64,000 bases of DNA from NCBI RefSeq assembly GCF_017873245.1, contig NZ_JAGGJY010000002.1, forward strand, positions 62,001 to 126,000, given 5' to 3'. The position numbers and the translations under genes were made by a program. This DNA comes from Clostridium tertium (GTDB lineage Bacteria > Bacillota > Clostridia > Clostridiales > Clostridiaceae). The stretch's first letter is position 1; each line of letters opens with the position of its first letter. Below are positions 44,532 through 53,625 of this stretch, piece by piece. Under the pieces are notes generated by a model. The model did not search any database. It saw only the letters and a list, made by a program, of their open reading frames with translations, and was not told where the DNA came from.

Positions 44532-45212
44532 TTATAATATAATTCCTCCATGAAATATACATTCATATACTTTAACATCTTTAAAATATATTTCTTCATA
44601 ACCTTTAAACCATTCAAAATCCCCTTCAACTATACAATGATATTTGTGATTTTGATTTTGATATAGCATAGGTCCCCTATAAGGATATTCTTTTGTAACT
44701 TTTGATAATACTTCCTTTAAAAAGCTACCTGAAAATCCTTCCTCAGTAATTCTTCCTTAATAGTTCATAGCCCAAAATGGACTATCATTAATCCAAATTG
44801 CTTCTTCACCTATAAACTTTTCACTTCCTAAATAAGTATCAATATATTTAAAATTTTCTTCAATATATTTAAGATCATGGGAATTTGGTCTAGATGATTG
44901 ACTTTCATTGCCACCACCTGCATAAGTTAATTTCTTTGCTCTACATAAAAAATCTATTATTTTTTCATCTATACCATTAATACTTTTCTTTATTTCTTTA
45001 TTACAACATTCCTCTTCAATATTCTTTAATAACTTATCAATACTTACTCCAAATACATTACCTAGCTGAACTAATTTATCAACCTCTGGATATGATTTTT
45101 TAGATTCCCATTTAGCGACTGATTGTCTCGATACTCCTACTAATTCAGCTAATCCTTCTTGTGATAGACCTTTTTCTTTTCTTAATCCTTGTAGTTTTTC
45201 ATTAAACCCCAT
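44532..45212 (-). pseudogene. XRE-family regulator with DUF5680 domain, in-frame stop
   Basis: N-terminal Cro/C1-type helix-turn-helix (KLQGLRKEKGLSQEGLAELV, then SRQSVAKWESKKSYPEVDKL), a linker, and a DUF5680-type domain. A TAA at 44757-44759 interrupts the domain after PFWAMNY. Translation resumes in the same frame with GRITEEGFSGSFLKEVLSKV, YPYRGPMLYQNQNHKYHC and VEGDFEWFKGYEEI, ending YECIFHGGIIL at 44532. In relatives that position is normally Tyr (WAMNYYGR), so a single base change TAT to TAA explains it. The truncated 151-residue product keeps the DNA-binding part and could still act. ATG at 45212 has AGGTGAGAGG upstream. Confidence 0.8.
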
Positions 45213-45355
45213 TCCTCTCACCTCATATTAATTTTAATGCTAAATCTCTTAATAATCTATCACCTAAAGATAACAATTTTGTCAACTAACAGTTGCACTA
45301 TTTAATATTAAAATTAATTTAATATATACTTAATTGATTTTTATTTAAAAATCAT

Positions 45356-45395
45356 AAAAAGATACTCTTCATAAATTTATGAAGAGTATCTTTTT
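45356..45395 (-). terminator. Terminator of the alpha-glucoside operon
   Basis: Perfect 40-nt palindrome (20-bp arms, AAAAAGATACTCTTCATAAA) immediately past the GH4 gene stop codon; an effectively loopless palindrome that gives a strong hairpin and a T-run. Confidence 0.85.
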
Positions 45396-45398
45396 CTC

Positions 45399-46727
45399 TT
45401 ACTTTAATTCTGGCCAGTATTCTTTATTAGCTTCAATCATTTCATCTAATATTTGCTTAGCTACAAATGCAGATGGAATTGTTTTATTCATAGTAAATGC
45501 CATAAGAGCCTTTTCATATGATCCTTCAATTGCAGCTTCTACAACTAACTTTTCACTAGCTTCTTGTTGTTCTATTAATCCTTTATAGAATGTAGGAATT
45601 TCACCAACACGAACTGCTTCTGGGCCATCTTTAGTTATATAAGCTGGAATTTCAACCATAGAGTCATCTGGTAAGTTCTTAATAGCACCATTATTTTCAA
45701 CCATAACTAAATGTCTTTTTCTTAGGTCAAATGCTAAACTCATAGCCACTTCTACTATAAATTCTCCATGTACTCCAGTAAAGAATTGTGAAAGATCAAT
45801 TTCCCCTGTAGCAGTATATTGATCTACTGAATCAAATATCTTCTTTTCTCTTCCTTCCATTACTTCATTTGCTCTAGTATGATTTTTGTCAGAATGTCCA
45901 ACAACCTCATCTCCTAGCAAATAGTATTGCATATATGTGTTAGGAAGATATTTAGGGAACATTTGCATCATATGCTTTGCATTAGTAAATGTATGAAGCC
46001 ATGATGCATCATTATGTCTTACTTCACTTCTTGAATCTGGAGGTAAATATCCATGCTCTAGAACATAGTTTTTAAGTTCTTCTGTTCTATCTTCGCCATT
46101 TACTCTTATGTTTGTAAACCAACCAAAATGATTTAGTCCAAAGTAATCTGCTTCTATATCATGTCTATCACAATCTAAAATGTTTGCCATATTTCTCATA
46201 ATTGCAACTGGCATATCACATATATTTAAGATCCTTGCATTTGGTCTTAGCTTGTACATAGCTTTTGCTACAATAGCTGCTGGATTTGAATAGTTTACTA
46301 TCCAATAATTCTTACTTGCATATTTTTCACAGAAATCAATCATTTCAACCATAGGATATATAGTTCTTAAACCATATGCTAATCCTCCTGGTCCACAAGT
46401 TTCTTGTCCAACTACATTGTATTTTAGTGGAATCTTCTCATCCATTTCTCTCATCTTGTATAAACCAACACGCATTTGTGCAAAAACAAAGTCTGCATCC
46501 TTAAAAGCTTCTTCTGGATTAGTTGTGAATATTAATTTCACTTCTGGATCAAACATTTCAACAACTTTTTTTACTATTACGCCTACTTTATTTTGACGTT
46601 CTTCATTTATATCATATAATCTTAATTCATCTATTTTAAATTCTTCCTTTTTAGCTAATAAGCTTTTCACAATACCAGGAGTATAAGTACTTCCCCCACC
46701 AACTATAACTAATTTAAATTTTTTCAT
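45399..46727 (-). CDS. malH: 6-phospho-alpha-glucosidase (GH4)
   Basis: 442-residue NAD- and Mn-dependent glycosidase of family GH4 that splits maltose-6'-phosphate and related 6-phospho-alpha-glucosides delivered by the PTS. N-terminal NAD motif VIVGGGSTYTPG (7-18); catalytic and metal residues Cys170-Asp171 in NICDMPVAI and His200 in GLNHFGWFT. CDMP rather than CN(I/V)P favours alpha-glucosides over 6-phospho-beta-glucosides or melibiose. It starts 17 nt after the PTS gene, with AAGGAGG, and ends at a strong terminator. Last gene of the operon. Confidence 0.92.
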   Translation of the reverse strand: MKKFKLVIVGGGSTYTPGIVKSLLAKKEEFKIDELRLYDINEERQNKVGVIVKKVVEMFDPEVKLIFTTNPEEAFKDADFVFAQMRVGLYKMREMDEKIPLKYNVVGQETCGPGGLAYGLRTIYPMVEMIDFCEKYASKNYWIVNYSNPAAIVAKAMYKLRPNARILNICDMPVAIMRNMANILDCDRHDIEADYFGLNHFGWFTNIRVNGEDRTEELKNYVLEHGYLPPDSRSEVRHNDASWLHTFTNAKHMMQMFPKYLPNTYMQYYLLGDEVVGHSDKNHTRANEVMEGREKKIFDSVDQYTATGEIDLSQFFTGVHGEFIVEVAMSLAFDLRKRHLVMVENNGAIKNLPDDSMVEIPAYITKDGPEAVRVGEIPTFYKGLIEQQEASEKLVVEAAIEGSYEKALMAFTMNKTIPSAFVAKQILDEMIEANKEYWPELK

Positions 46728-46743
46728 TTCTAAATATTCCTCC

Positions 46744-48339
46744 TTATTCTACTATTTCTAATGCGTCGTCTACTATTGTTCTTATTTTACTTATTGAAAG
46801 TCCATATACAACTTGTATATTCTTTCCTTTTTTTACTACACCTGATGCACCTGTAGTTTTTAATGTTTGCTCATCTATTACAGTATCGTCAATAACATCT
46901 ACTCTAAGTCTTGAAAAACAATTTTCTACAGTTATTATATTTTCTTTTCCACCTAATGCTTTAATAATAGTTAAAGCTTTTTCTCTATCATTTTCAGCAT
47001 TATCAATTTCTTTGTTTGATGACTTCATTTCTTTTTTAACTTTTGCTGCATTTTCCTTTAAATCAATTGCAATATCGCTATCATCATCTTCTCTACCTGG
47101 TGTTTTTAAGTTCATTTTTTCAATCATAAATTTGAATACTATAAAAATTACTGCTATTTCAACTAAACCTACTAAAATATATACTGGCCAATGAGTTTTT
47201 CCAATACCTGCTGGTAAATTTATTACAAGAAAATCTAAAATACCATTTGTTGCGCAAACTCTTACATTAAGTACATAAACTATCATTTGGAAAAATCCAT
47301 CTATAACAGAATATACAAACCATAATAATGGAGCTGCAAAAATAAATGTAAATTCTAATGGCTCTGTAATACCAGCTATTACTGCAGTTAATGTTGATGG
47401 AATTAATTGTGATTTTAAATTACTACGCTTTACTTTCTTAGCTGTGAAATAAAATGCCAAAGCCACACCAATAACTCCAAATGTTTTAACTAAACCATAA
47501 TTTAAAAACCTTGCTGAATCTGGCATCATTGTTATTGTAGGATCATTAAGTAATGCTAGGAATACAGGCTTAGCACCTATAACGTTTTCTCCATTAATTA
47601 TCATTTGATCTCCTACTGCTGAATATAGGAATGGAGACCAAATCAAATGATGTAATCCTGTAGGTACTAAGAATCTATTTAAGAACCCGTAAACAAATAC
47701 TCCTAAGGCACCTGCTGTACTCATAAAGCCTGTAAGAGCAGTTATTCCATTAGCTATGCTTGGCCAAATATATGTTGCTAATATACTTAATACTGCAACT
47801 ATTGGAATCATAATTATAAATACAAATTTACTATTACCATAAGATGCCATAGCACCTTTGAATTCCTTACTAACATACTTATTATGAATTACAGCTACTG
47901 CTATTCCTAATATCATTCCTAGGAAAACTCCCATATCTGTTACATGAAATCCTAATTGAATAGTTTGTCCAGTTCCATATAATTCACTTGCAGTATTACC
48001 AGCTATTAATTTACCTGATAATTCTAACCATTTACTATTTGCTCCTAAAAATAATATATAGGACATAATTGCTACAAAAGCTGCTTCTGCTTTTTTCTTT
48101 TTAGCCATACCTATGGCAATTCCAACACAAAATAGGATACTTAAGTTTCCCATAATAGGTGATAACATCCCATTAAAAAATTTTCCTATTGTCCATATAA
48201 CTCCGCCTTCACTAACAAAAGTTGTATTGGTAAGTATAGCTGTTAGTGCAATTGACATACCTACTATTGGTAAAAATAAGACTGGTCCAATCATAGCTTT
48301 AGCAAATTTCTGCATACTATCTAAAATCTTATCCTTCAT
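46744..48339 (-). CDS. Alpha-glucoside PTS permease, EIICB
   Basis: About 531-residue sugar phosphotransferase permease. EIIC domain (about 1-400) has the membrane segments and blocks KFAKAMIGPVLFLPIVGM, HHLIWSPFLYSA and GITEPLEFTFIFAAPLLW; a charged linker with DDDSD and several Lys leads to an EIIB domain whose phospho-cysteine lies in TVENCFSRLRVDV. No EIIA domain is fused, so EIIA (Crr-type) must come from elsewhere. ATG at 48339 (MKDKILDSMQKF) is preferred behind ATAGGGGAT. It takes up maltose-type sugars as 6'-phosphates for the GH4 enzyme. Confidence 0.92.
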   Translation of the reverse strand: MKDKILDSMQKFAKAMIGPVLFLPIVGMSIALTAILTNTTFVSEGGVIWTIGKFFNGMLSPIMGNLSILFCVGIAIGMAKKKKAEAAFVAIMSYILFLGANSKWLELSGKLIAGNTASELYGTGQTIQLGFHVTDMGVFLGMILGIAVAVIHNKYVSKEFKGAMASYGNSKFVFIIMIPIVAVLSILATYIWPSIANGITALTGFMSTAGALGVFVYGFLNRFLVPTGLHHLIWSPFLYSAVGDQMIINGENVIGAKPVFLALLNDPTITMMPDSARFLNYGLVKTFGVIGVALAFYFTAKKVKRSNLKSQLIPSTLTAVIAGITEPLEFTFIFAAPLLWFVYSVIDGFFQMIVYVLNVRVCATNGILDFLVINLPAGIGKTHWPVYILVGLVEIAVIFIVFKFMIEKMNLKTPGREDDDSDIAIDLKENAAKVKKEMKSSNKEIDNAENDREKALTIIKALGGKENIITVENCFSRLRVDVIDDTVIDEQTLKTTGASGVVKKGKNIQVVYGLSISKIRTIVDDALEIVE

Positions 48340-48440
48340 TCTAATATCCCCTATCTTTTTTAAAATTTCTGCTTGGTAATTACCTTGAAGATAGAATAAC
48401 ATTTTAAACAAACATTGTTAATAGGTTTAACCTTTTCAGG

Positions 48441-48471
48441 AACATGTTACTCAAAAAGTAAACATGTTTAC
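48441..48471. promoter_or_regulatory. Palindromic operator upstream of the PTS gene
   Basis: GTAAACATGTTTAC (48458-48471) is a perfect 14-bp palindrome; 10-17 nt away lies the related AACATGTTAC (48441-48450). The pair sits about 100 nt upstream of the PTS start codon, fitting a binding site for the RpiR-type regulator encoded next door. Inference from position and symmetry. Confidence 0.6.
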
Positions 48472-48489
48472 CTTTACAATAAAACAAAA

Positions 48490-48521
48490 AAACTATCATA
48501 GAATTTCTCCTATAATAGTTT
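48490..48521 (-). terminator. Terminator of the RpiR regulator gene
   Basis: AAACTAT.ATAG pairs with CTAT.ATAGTTT and is followed by seven Ts on the minus strand, 10 nt past the regulator stop codon. PTS transcription must therefore start after it. Confidence 0.75.
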
Positions 48522-48531
48522 CTTTAAACCT

Positions 48532-49257
48532 TTATAAACTATTCATTGCCTTATCTAATAAGTATTCCATTACAATCATTACTCTTGCATAGAAGTAATT
48601 TGATGTAATATTTCTATCATCTAACTCTTTATCATCTAATATAGAAAAATGTATCGTAGATTGTTTTGCCATATGACTATTAGGTCTGCCAGTAAAGGTT
48701 ATTATATCTAATTTATTTTTTGCTGCATAATCTATAACTTTTGTTACACTTTCTGTTTCTCCACTTTTGGATATACCTATTACTAAAGCTCCTCCTATCT
48801 GGTTATTATCATATACTCCATAAGAATTTGTTTTAATACATTTAAAACCTAATACAAGCATCTTCCTACAAAAAAAATCTACAATTGGTGATGAAAATCC
48901 TGTACCTGTAATATAAATTATATCTTGTCTATGCTTTATAAGATTATCAATAAAGGAATCTATTGTACTTTTATCTATTTCATCAATAAAACTAGTTATA
49001 TCGGATGTACGCTCCTGATTTTTTTCATTATTCTTTATTATAAAATTCAATCTATATAGCATATCAACATATCCAGTGTATCCTAACTTTTTTGATAATT
49101 TAATTATTGTTGTTGCAGAAGTATAATTAGCTTGTGCAACTTCCCTTACTCCCTTATCTAAGACATTATCAATATTTTTTAATATATATTCAAGTATTTG
49201 TCTTTCTGTTTCTGTTAACTTATAATTATCAGCAATTTTATAAATATCAAACTTCAT
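48532..49257 (-). CDS. RpiR/MurR-family regulator
   Basis: About 241-residue regulator: N-terminal helix-turn-helix (TETERQILEYILKNIDNVLD, then EVAQANYTSATTIIKLSKKL), C-terminal SIS domain that senses a sugar phosphate (IIYITGTGFSSPIVDFFCRK and ALVIGISKSGETESVTKVID). Located directly upstream of an alpha-glucoside PTS and GH4 enzyme, so it most likely controls them in response to a 6-phosphoglucoside. ATG at 49257 follows TTGGAGGTATCTT; a longer frame to 49326 lacks an SD. Confidence 0.9.
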   Translation of the reverse strand: MKFDIYKIADNYKLTETERQILEYILKNIDNVLDKGVREVAQANYTSATTIIKLSKKLGYTGYVDMLYRLNFIIKNNEKNQERTSDITSFIDEIDKSTIDSFIDNLIKHRQDIIYITGTGFSSPIVDFFCRKMLVLGFKCIKTNSYGVYDNNQIGGALVIGISKSGETESVTKVIDYAAKNKLDIITFTGRPNSHMAKQSTIHFSILDDKELDDRNITSNYFYARVMIVMEYLLDKAMNSL

Positions 49258-49623
49258 AAGATACCTCCAATTTAAATGACCATAATATAAGTTAACATAA
49301 AGAGAGCGTTTTAATAAAATCCACAAGTAATTGAGATTATATAAATAAAGTTAGTCTCTTAGTAACCTATATAAAAAATCAAATAATTTATACTTTTAAT
49401 TTGAACTTCTGCTTAAAAACTTATTTAATATGTTATTACTTTTAGGTATTAAAGTATTTAATCAAAGTATCTATAATATATTATCATATTTATTTTCAAA
49501 ATACATACCATTAACTTTTTCTGATAACTTCTATTTAAATTTAAAAATATGATGATATTTATTTCTTAAATATAATTAAAAGAGGTATCTTAATAAAAAT
49601 ATTGATTGTTTATATAATTGAAT

Positions 49624-49752
49624 TTATTTTATCAATCTATATTTTGATTCTTTTTCTATGTAATCTTTATCTAAAATTGCTGATGATACAACAGCATATT
49701 CATCTATGTCATAGTCATAACTTATAAGCCTTCCTAAGCTGACATTATCCAT
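49624..49752 (-). pseudogene. Short coding remnant
   Basis: 43-codon minus-strand frame with protein-like content (MDNVSLGRLISYDYDIDEYA, ending YIEKESKYRLIK) but no ribosome binding site. It looks like the C-terminal end of a lost gene. Family not recognised. Confidence 0.35.
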
Positions 49753-49789
49753 ATCAAATAATAAAAGTTAATAATTTTATCATTCAATT

Positions 49790-49843
49790 GGTATCACGTT
49801 TCGTTACACCCTTTATAAATTTATCTCTCATCCATATAGGTAC
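49790..49843. repeat. Dispersed intergenic repeat, copy 2
   Basis: Matches 44428-44480: CGTTTCG, then CCCTTTATAAATTTATCTC and ATATAGGTAC. The left half of the hairpin has decayed here. Confidence 0.6.
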
Positions 49844-50056
49844 CCCTTGCAAACCATTTAATCTTAACCTCATTTTACTAATTATTTAAATTTATTCATA
49901 TAATTATCTATTTATATATGTTTAAATTTCAAATTTAAACATACAACTTCTCCCTATAGTAATAATAAATACTATTTCAAGTCATATTTTAATAATATTT
50001 TTTAATTATCTTGTGGGAAACTAACATAGACACTTATACTTTAGGAGGTAATTGAA

Positions 50057-50227
50057 ATGGATAATAACAAAAACAGAAGAAAAGATCGTCCTAAATCAAA
50101 TGCTGAACTTAGAAAAATGTATTCAGAATCTGGTGCAGAAATTGGAATTGAAAATGGTAAAAAGAAAGGTGCTCATTCAAACGGCAAAAAATTTACTAAA
50201 AGATCAAAGTTATCTCATAATAAATAA
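50057..50227 (+). CDS. Small basic protein, unknown function
   Basis: 56-residue very basic protein (MDNNKNRRKDRPKSNAELRK, later GIENGKKKGAHSNGKKFTKR). Start ATG at 50057 follows AGGAGGTAATTGA, a near-perfect ribosome binding site, and a bidirectional terminator lies 120 nt downstream. The reading frame shows normal clostridial codon use (AAA, GAA, AAT). Its lysine/arginine and low hydrophobic content suggest nucleic-acid or spore association, but no family is recognised. The overlapping open frame starting at 50052 in another frame is not the gene. Confidence 0.7.
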   Translation: MDNNKNRRKDRPKSNAELRKMYSESGAEIGIENGKKKGAHSNGKKFTKRSKLSHNK

Positions 50228-50343
50228 TATATGCTTTCATTTAATATTTTGATTAAATAAGCATATAATAATTACTATTTTGCTACTATTAATTATATAA
50301 TTAATAGTTAAAGAAAGATATAGTAAAAAATTTAAACCTACTA

Positions 50344-50375
50344 AAATAACCCTGCTTTATATTGCAGGGTTATTT
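50344..50375. terminator. Bidirectional terminator between the small basic gene and tyrS
   Basis: AAATAACCCTGC pairs perfectly with GCAGGGTTATTT around an 8-nt loop, with T-runs on both strands; it lies 10 nt past the tyrS stop codon. Confidence 0.85.
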
Positions 50376-50384
50376 TTATTAGTT

Positions 50385-51593
50385 TTAAGCATTTATTTTA
50401 AGTTTTACAAACTTCTTTTTTCCTATTTTTATTACATCTTGTGTTAATAAATTTATATCTAAACTATTTATTTTTTCTCCATTAATTTGAACTCCACCTT
50501 GTTCAACAAGCCTAGTAAATTCTTTTTTACTTGACACATATTTCTCGCTTACTAAATTTGAAACAATATCCCTAAGCTTATTACTTTCTACGGTTAAATT
50601 AGGTATATCATCTGGAATTTCCTTTTTAGTAAAAGCTGAATTATAGAACTCCATTGCTGATTTCACTTCATTTTCACAATGGTATAAGTTCGTTATTATC
50701 TGTGCAAGTTCTAATTTAATATCCCTAGGATTTTCACCTCTATCTAATCTATTTTTTATTTCATCTATTTTATCTGGATGTTCATCAGTAGCTAATTCAA
50801 AGTATTTTATAATTAAGCTATCTGGAACCTCCATCACTTTTTTAAACATAATATTTGCAGGTTCATTTACACCAATGTAATTTCCTAAACTTTTACTCAT
50901 TTTTTCAATTCCATCTAAGCCTTCTAAAATCGGCATAAACATTGCAACTTGCCCTTCTTCTCCCATTGTCTTTTGAAGTGTTCTTCCCATTAAAATATTA
51001 AATGTTTGATCAGTACCACCAAGTTCTATATCAGCCTTAAGAGCTATTGAATCGTAAGCTTGCATTAAAGGATAAAAGAACTCATGAACTCCTATTGGTA
51101 CATTATTTTTATATCTATTTTGAAAATCATCTCTTTCTAACATACGGGCTACAGTAGTAGTTGCTGCTAATTTTAAAACATCATTAAAATTTAATTTTGA
51201 AAGCCATTCGCTATTAAAACGAACTTCTGTCTTACTTTCATCTAAAACTTTGAAAATTTGAGTTTTATAAGTTTCTGCATTTCTTAATACTTCTTCATCA
51301 GTTAATGCTTTTCTTCCCTTTGCCTTTCCTGTTGGATCTCCAATTTTTCCTGTAAAATCTCCAATAACAATTACTGCCTTATGACCTAAGTCTTGCATTT
51401 GCTTAATTTTACGCAAAACTACAGCATGACCAAGATGTATATCTGGTGCACTTGGATCCAGACCTAATTTAATAATTAATGATTTATTATTTTTTTCAGC
51501 TCTTTCTAATTTTTTTCTAAGCTCTTCTTCATTAACTATTGTATCTGCTCCTTTTTTAATAATTTTAATTTGCTCATCAATTGTTTGTTTCAT
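50385..51593 (-). CDS. tyrS: Tyrosyl-tRNA synthetase
   Basis: 402-residue class I synthetase charging tRNA-Tyr. HIGH-type motif DIHLGHAVVL, tyrosine-binding GGTDQTFNILMGR, KMSKS in GIEKMSKSLGN, and a C-terminal S4 RNA-binding domain (KEFTRLVEQGGVQINGEKIN). The length and internal blocks correspond to the second (TyrZ-like) bacterial TyrRS group. Expression is under a T-box leader. ATG follows AGAGGAGTG. Confident. Confidence 0.96.
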   Translation of the reverse strand: MKQTIDEQIKIIKKGADTIVNEEELRKKLERAEKNNKSLIIKLGLDPSAPDIHLGHAVVLRKIKQMQDLGHKAVIVIGDFTGKIGDPTGKAKGRKALTDEEVLRNAETYKTQIFKVLDESKTEVRFNSEWLSKLNFNDVLKLAATTTVARMLERDDFQNRYKNNVPIGVHEFFYPLMQAYDSIALKADIELGGTDQTFNILMGRTLQKTMGEEGQVAMFMPILEGLDGIEKMSKSLGNYIGVNEPANIMFKKVMEVPDSLIIKYFELATDEHPDKIDEIKNRLDRGENPRDIKLELAQIITNLYHCENEVKSAMEFYNSAFTKKEIPDDIPNLTVESNKLRDIVSNLVSEKYVSSKKEFTRLVEQGGVQINGEKINSLDINLLTQDVIKIGKKKFVKLKINA

Positions 51594-51690
51594 TTTTTTA
51601 ACACTCCTCTTATATTATTTAAAATACAAGCAAGTTCTATAAGAATAACTTTACGAAAGGCTATTTAATAAAACTATTTGAACTAATAGT

Positions 51691-51749
51691 GGACATATAT
51701 AAGTTTACTTATTCCGCGCTTCGCTCCAAGTCAACGCAAACTTACATAT
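51691..51749. repeat. Dispersed palindromic repeat B in the tyrS leader
   Basis: ACATATATAAGTTTA... to AAACTTACATATA, partly palindromic, aligned without gaps to repeat A at 3112-3168. It lies between the T-box terminator and the tyrS start codon and is noticeably richer in GC than its surroundings. Confidence 0.6.
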
Positions 51750-51761
51750 AAAAATAAAAAA

Positions 51762-52140
51762 CTCCCGTCCTTTATATCAAAAGGACGAGAGATAAATCTT
51801 CGTGCTACCACCTTAAGTTCATAGACAACTCACATTGTCTACCTTTTCAAGTACTCCATAAAATATCTAGGTAATACTCTAGCACTATAACGTGTGCAAG
51901 GAATACGTCACAGCCTACTAGGTGCTGTAGTACAATGAAAAATTAATAATGTAAAATTAAAATTTAAGATAAATCTCATTTTTCATATCATTGTATTTAA
52001 AACAACTCCATTTGGTGTGAAGCTCAAAGATGTATTCATAATTAGCTTATCTTGTACCTCTCATCAACCGGTTACTTTCTGTAAGCCTTACTAATTACTA
52101 CTTGTTCTTATCACAGCTTTTCATAATCTTATACTCCGAA
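51762..52140 (-). promoter_or_regulatory. T-box riboswitch controlling tyrS
   Basis: Leader RNA that senses uncharged tRNA-Tyr. The T-box sequence TAAGGTGGTAGCACG is at 51801-51815; the terminator stem CTCTCGTCCTTT / AAAGGACGGGAG with T-run is at 51762-51791. The specifier codon is most likely TAC at 52054-52056 within GAGGTACAAGA. Between specifier region and antiterminator a 65-nt AT-rich palindrome (about 51931-51999) enlarges the leader. Uncharged tRNA stabilises the antiterminator and switches tyrS on. Confidence 0.9.
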
Positions 52141-52184
52141 ATATAATTACTTATAAATCTTCGTTATGCTTATTATTAATATGG

Positions 52185-52213
52185 ATTATAAATCTTATTT
52201 TTAATATTGTCAA
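52185..52213 (-). promoter_or_regulatory. Promoter of the tyrS leader
   Basis: Perfect consensus on the minus strand: TTGACA (52208-52213) and TATAAT (52185-52190) with a 17-nt spacer. Confidence 0.88.
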
Positions 52214-52236
52214 TATTCTTATAACTTTTTAATTAA

Positions 52237-53625
52237 TCAATAATTAATTTTAATTTTTATGCTTCTATCTTTTTTCTTAATATTTAATGCTTTATTATTG
52301 GAAACAAATAGCTTCTTACTATCAAATAAATTATCTCCGTCTCCAATGTATAACTGTCTTCTCATAAATACAAATTTTCTATAATCTTCTCCTAAATAAT
52401 CTTTTATATTACTTTTATTAGAAGATGGTTCAAGAGAAATAATTCCATTATAAGGAATTATTTCGTAAGGTAAATATTTTTCAAACCATATTTTCTTATA
52501 CTTGCTCCAATAAGCTATATCTACTACTTCCCTACTTTCATCATATTTTAACTCTTCTATAAATAAATTATCATTTATCCAAGTATCTTTAATATTACTC
52601 TTAATATCAATATTTAAATCTTCACTAAAATTAGCTCTTTCAACAACTATCTTAGCCTTATTAAATTTATCTATAGCTAAATCCTTTAAAACAAAGTTTT
52701 CAACTATTCTAATTCCATTACTTAATATTTCCTTTTCATCATATGCAACTACCCCCATTCTTTCAATATTTCTTCCTTCTATATTAGGACTGAAATTTAT
52801 GCCTTCATTAAAGAAGTTCCCATCATTTTTTTGAATAGCCTTAATTTTTTCTTCATCATCTGAAACTACTGAATAATCTAAATTTATAGCTAAAGGGCTT
52901 ATCCTCAAATTATTTACTACAAACCTTACTCCATCTATTTCAATTTCATTATTATCTGGTTTTATATTTTTAATATCAACGATCTTAGATGAGTCTATAT
53001 CTATAGTTATCTCCTTAGCTTCTCCTTCTTCTGTAATTTCCAAAGTAAACTCATTTTTGCTTTCTCCTATTTTAAATGTCCATACACTTAATGTATCTCC
53101 ATTTTTATCTTTTTCACTAAATGCACTTGAGCCTGATGCAAAATTTCCATCTAAAATTCTTATATAAGATTTAGATTTAATAGAATCATATTCTTCAGGT
53201 GGCTCATCTGTTGGTAAAAATCTATCTGCATAAGCAATACTTCCTCTCATAAAAACAGAAAGATACTTATTATCATAAACAATTGCTTCTATTGTTACTT
53301 TTTTACCATTACTAAATTCTACTGATTCATTAACCTCTTGAAGTTCTCCTTTATTATTAAGCTTTTTTACGTAGCTATTATAAGAAAAATAATCATCATA
53401 TCCAATTAACTTTTTTATCATTGCAGAAACTGTACTTAAATTAAAAATAAATATAAATGCAATAAATATTAAAGCTATTTTTAAATATTTATTATTTAAA
53501 TTTAGTTTCTTCTTATTTTCTCTTTTTGCATCATTTAATGCTTCTTTCATTAAATTTTCAAATTGTGGTGGAGCTTTTAAATCCTTTTCTTTTAGGTTAT
53601 TTAACTCTTTATCTAAATCCATCAT
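52237..53625 (-). CDS. DUF4179 membrane protein, probable anti-sigma factor
   Basis: 462-residue single-span protein. Residues 1-45 are cytoplasmic and charged; one span at about 48-68 (IALIFIAFIFIFNLSTVSAM); the rest is an extracellular DUF4179-type domain (SNGKKVTIEAIVYDNKYLSV onward) with many beta strands. Its gene overlaps the upstream ECF sigma gene by 17 nt, the standard sigma/anti-sigma arrangement; the cytoplasmic end would hold the sigma factor until a surface signal arrives. ATG follows AGGTGGTGAT. Signal unknown. Confidence 0.85.
   Translation of the reverse strand: MMDLDKELNNLKEKDLKAPPQFENLMKEALNDAKRENKKKLNLNNKYLKIALIFIAFIFIFNLSTVSAMIKKLIGYDDYFSYNSYVKKLNNKGELQEVNESVEFSNGKKVTIEAIVYDNKYLSVFMRGSIAYADRFLPTDEPPEEYDSIKSKSYIRILDGNFASGSSAFSEKDKNGDTLSVWTFKIGESKNEFTLEITEEGEAKEITIDIDSSKIVDIKNIKPDNNEIEIDGVRFVVNNLRISPLAINLDYSVVSDDEEKIKAIQKNDGNFFNEGINFSPNIEGRNIERMGVVAYDEKEILSNGIRIVENFVLKDLAIDKFNKAKIVVERANFSEDLNIDIKSNIKDTWINDNLFIEELKYDESREVVDIAYWSKYKKIWFEKYLPYEIIPYNGIISLEPSSNKSNIKDYLGEDYRKFVFMRRQLYIGDGDNLFDSKKLFVSNNKALNIKKKDRSIKIKINY

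Larger units (their letters stand above)
49327..50056. other. Gene-poor region with remnant and repeat
   Basis: About 730 nt holding the promoter side of the RpiR gene, a short coding remnant (49624-49752), repeat copy 2 (49790-49843), and the leader of a small gene starting at 50057. The rest is AT-rich with no legible signal. Confidence 0.5.

Noticed and set aside
50052-50252. 66-codon plus-strand frame
   Set aside because: The real gene is in another frame starting at 50057 with a perfectly placed AGGAGG and natural codon use.
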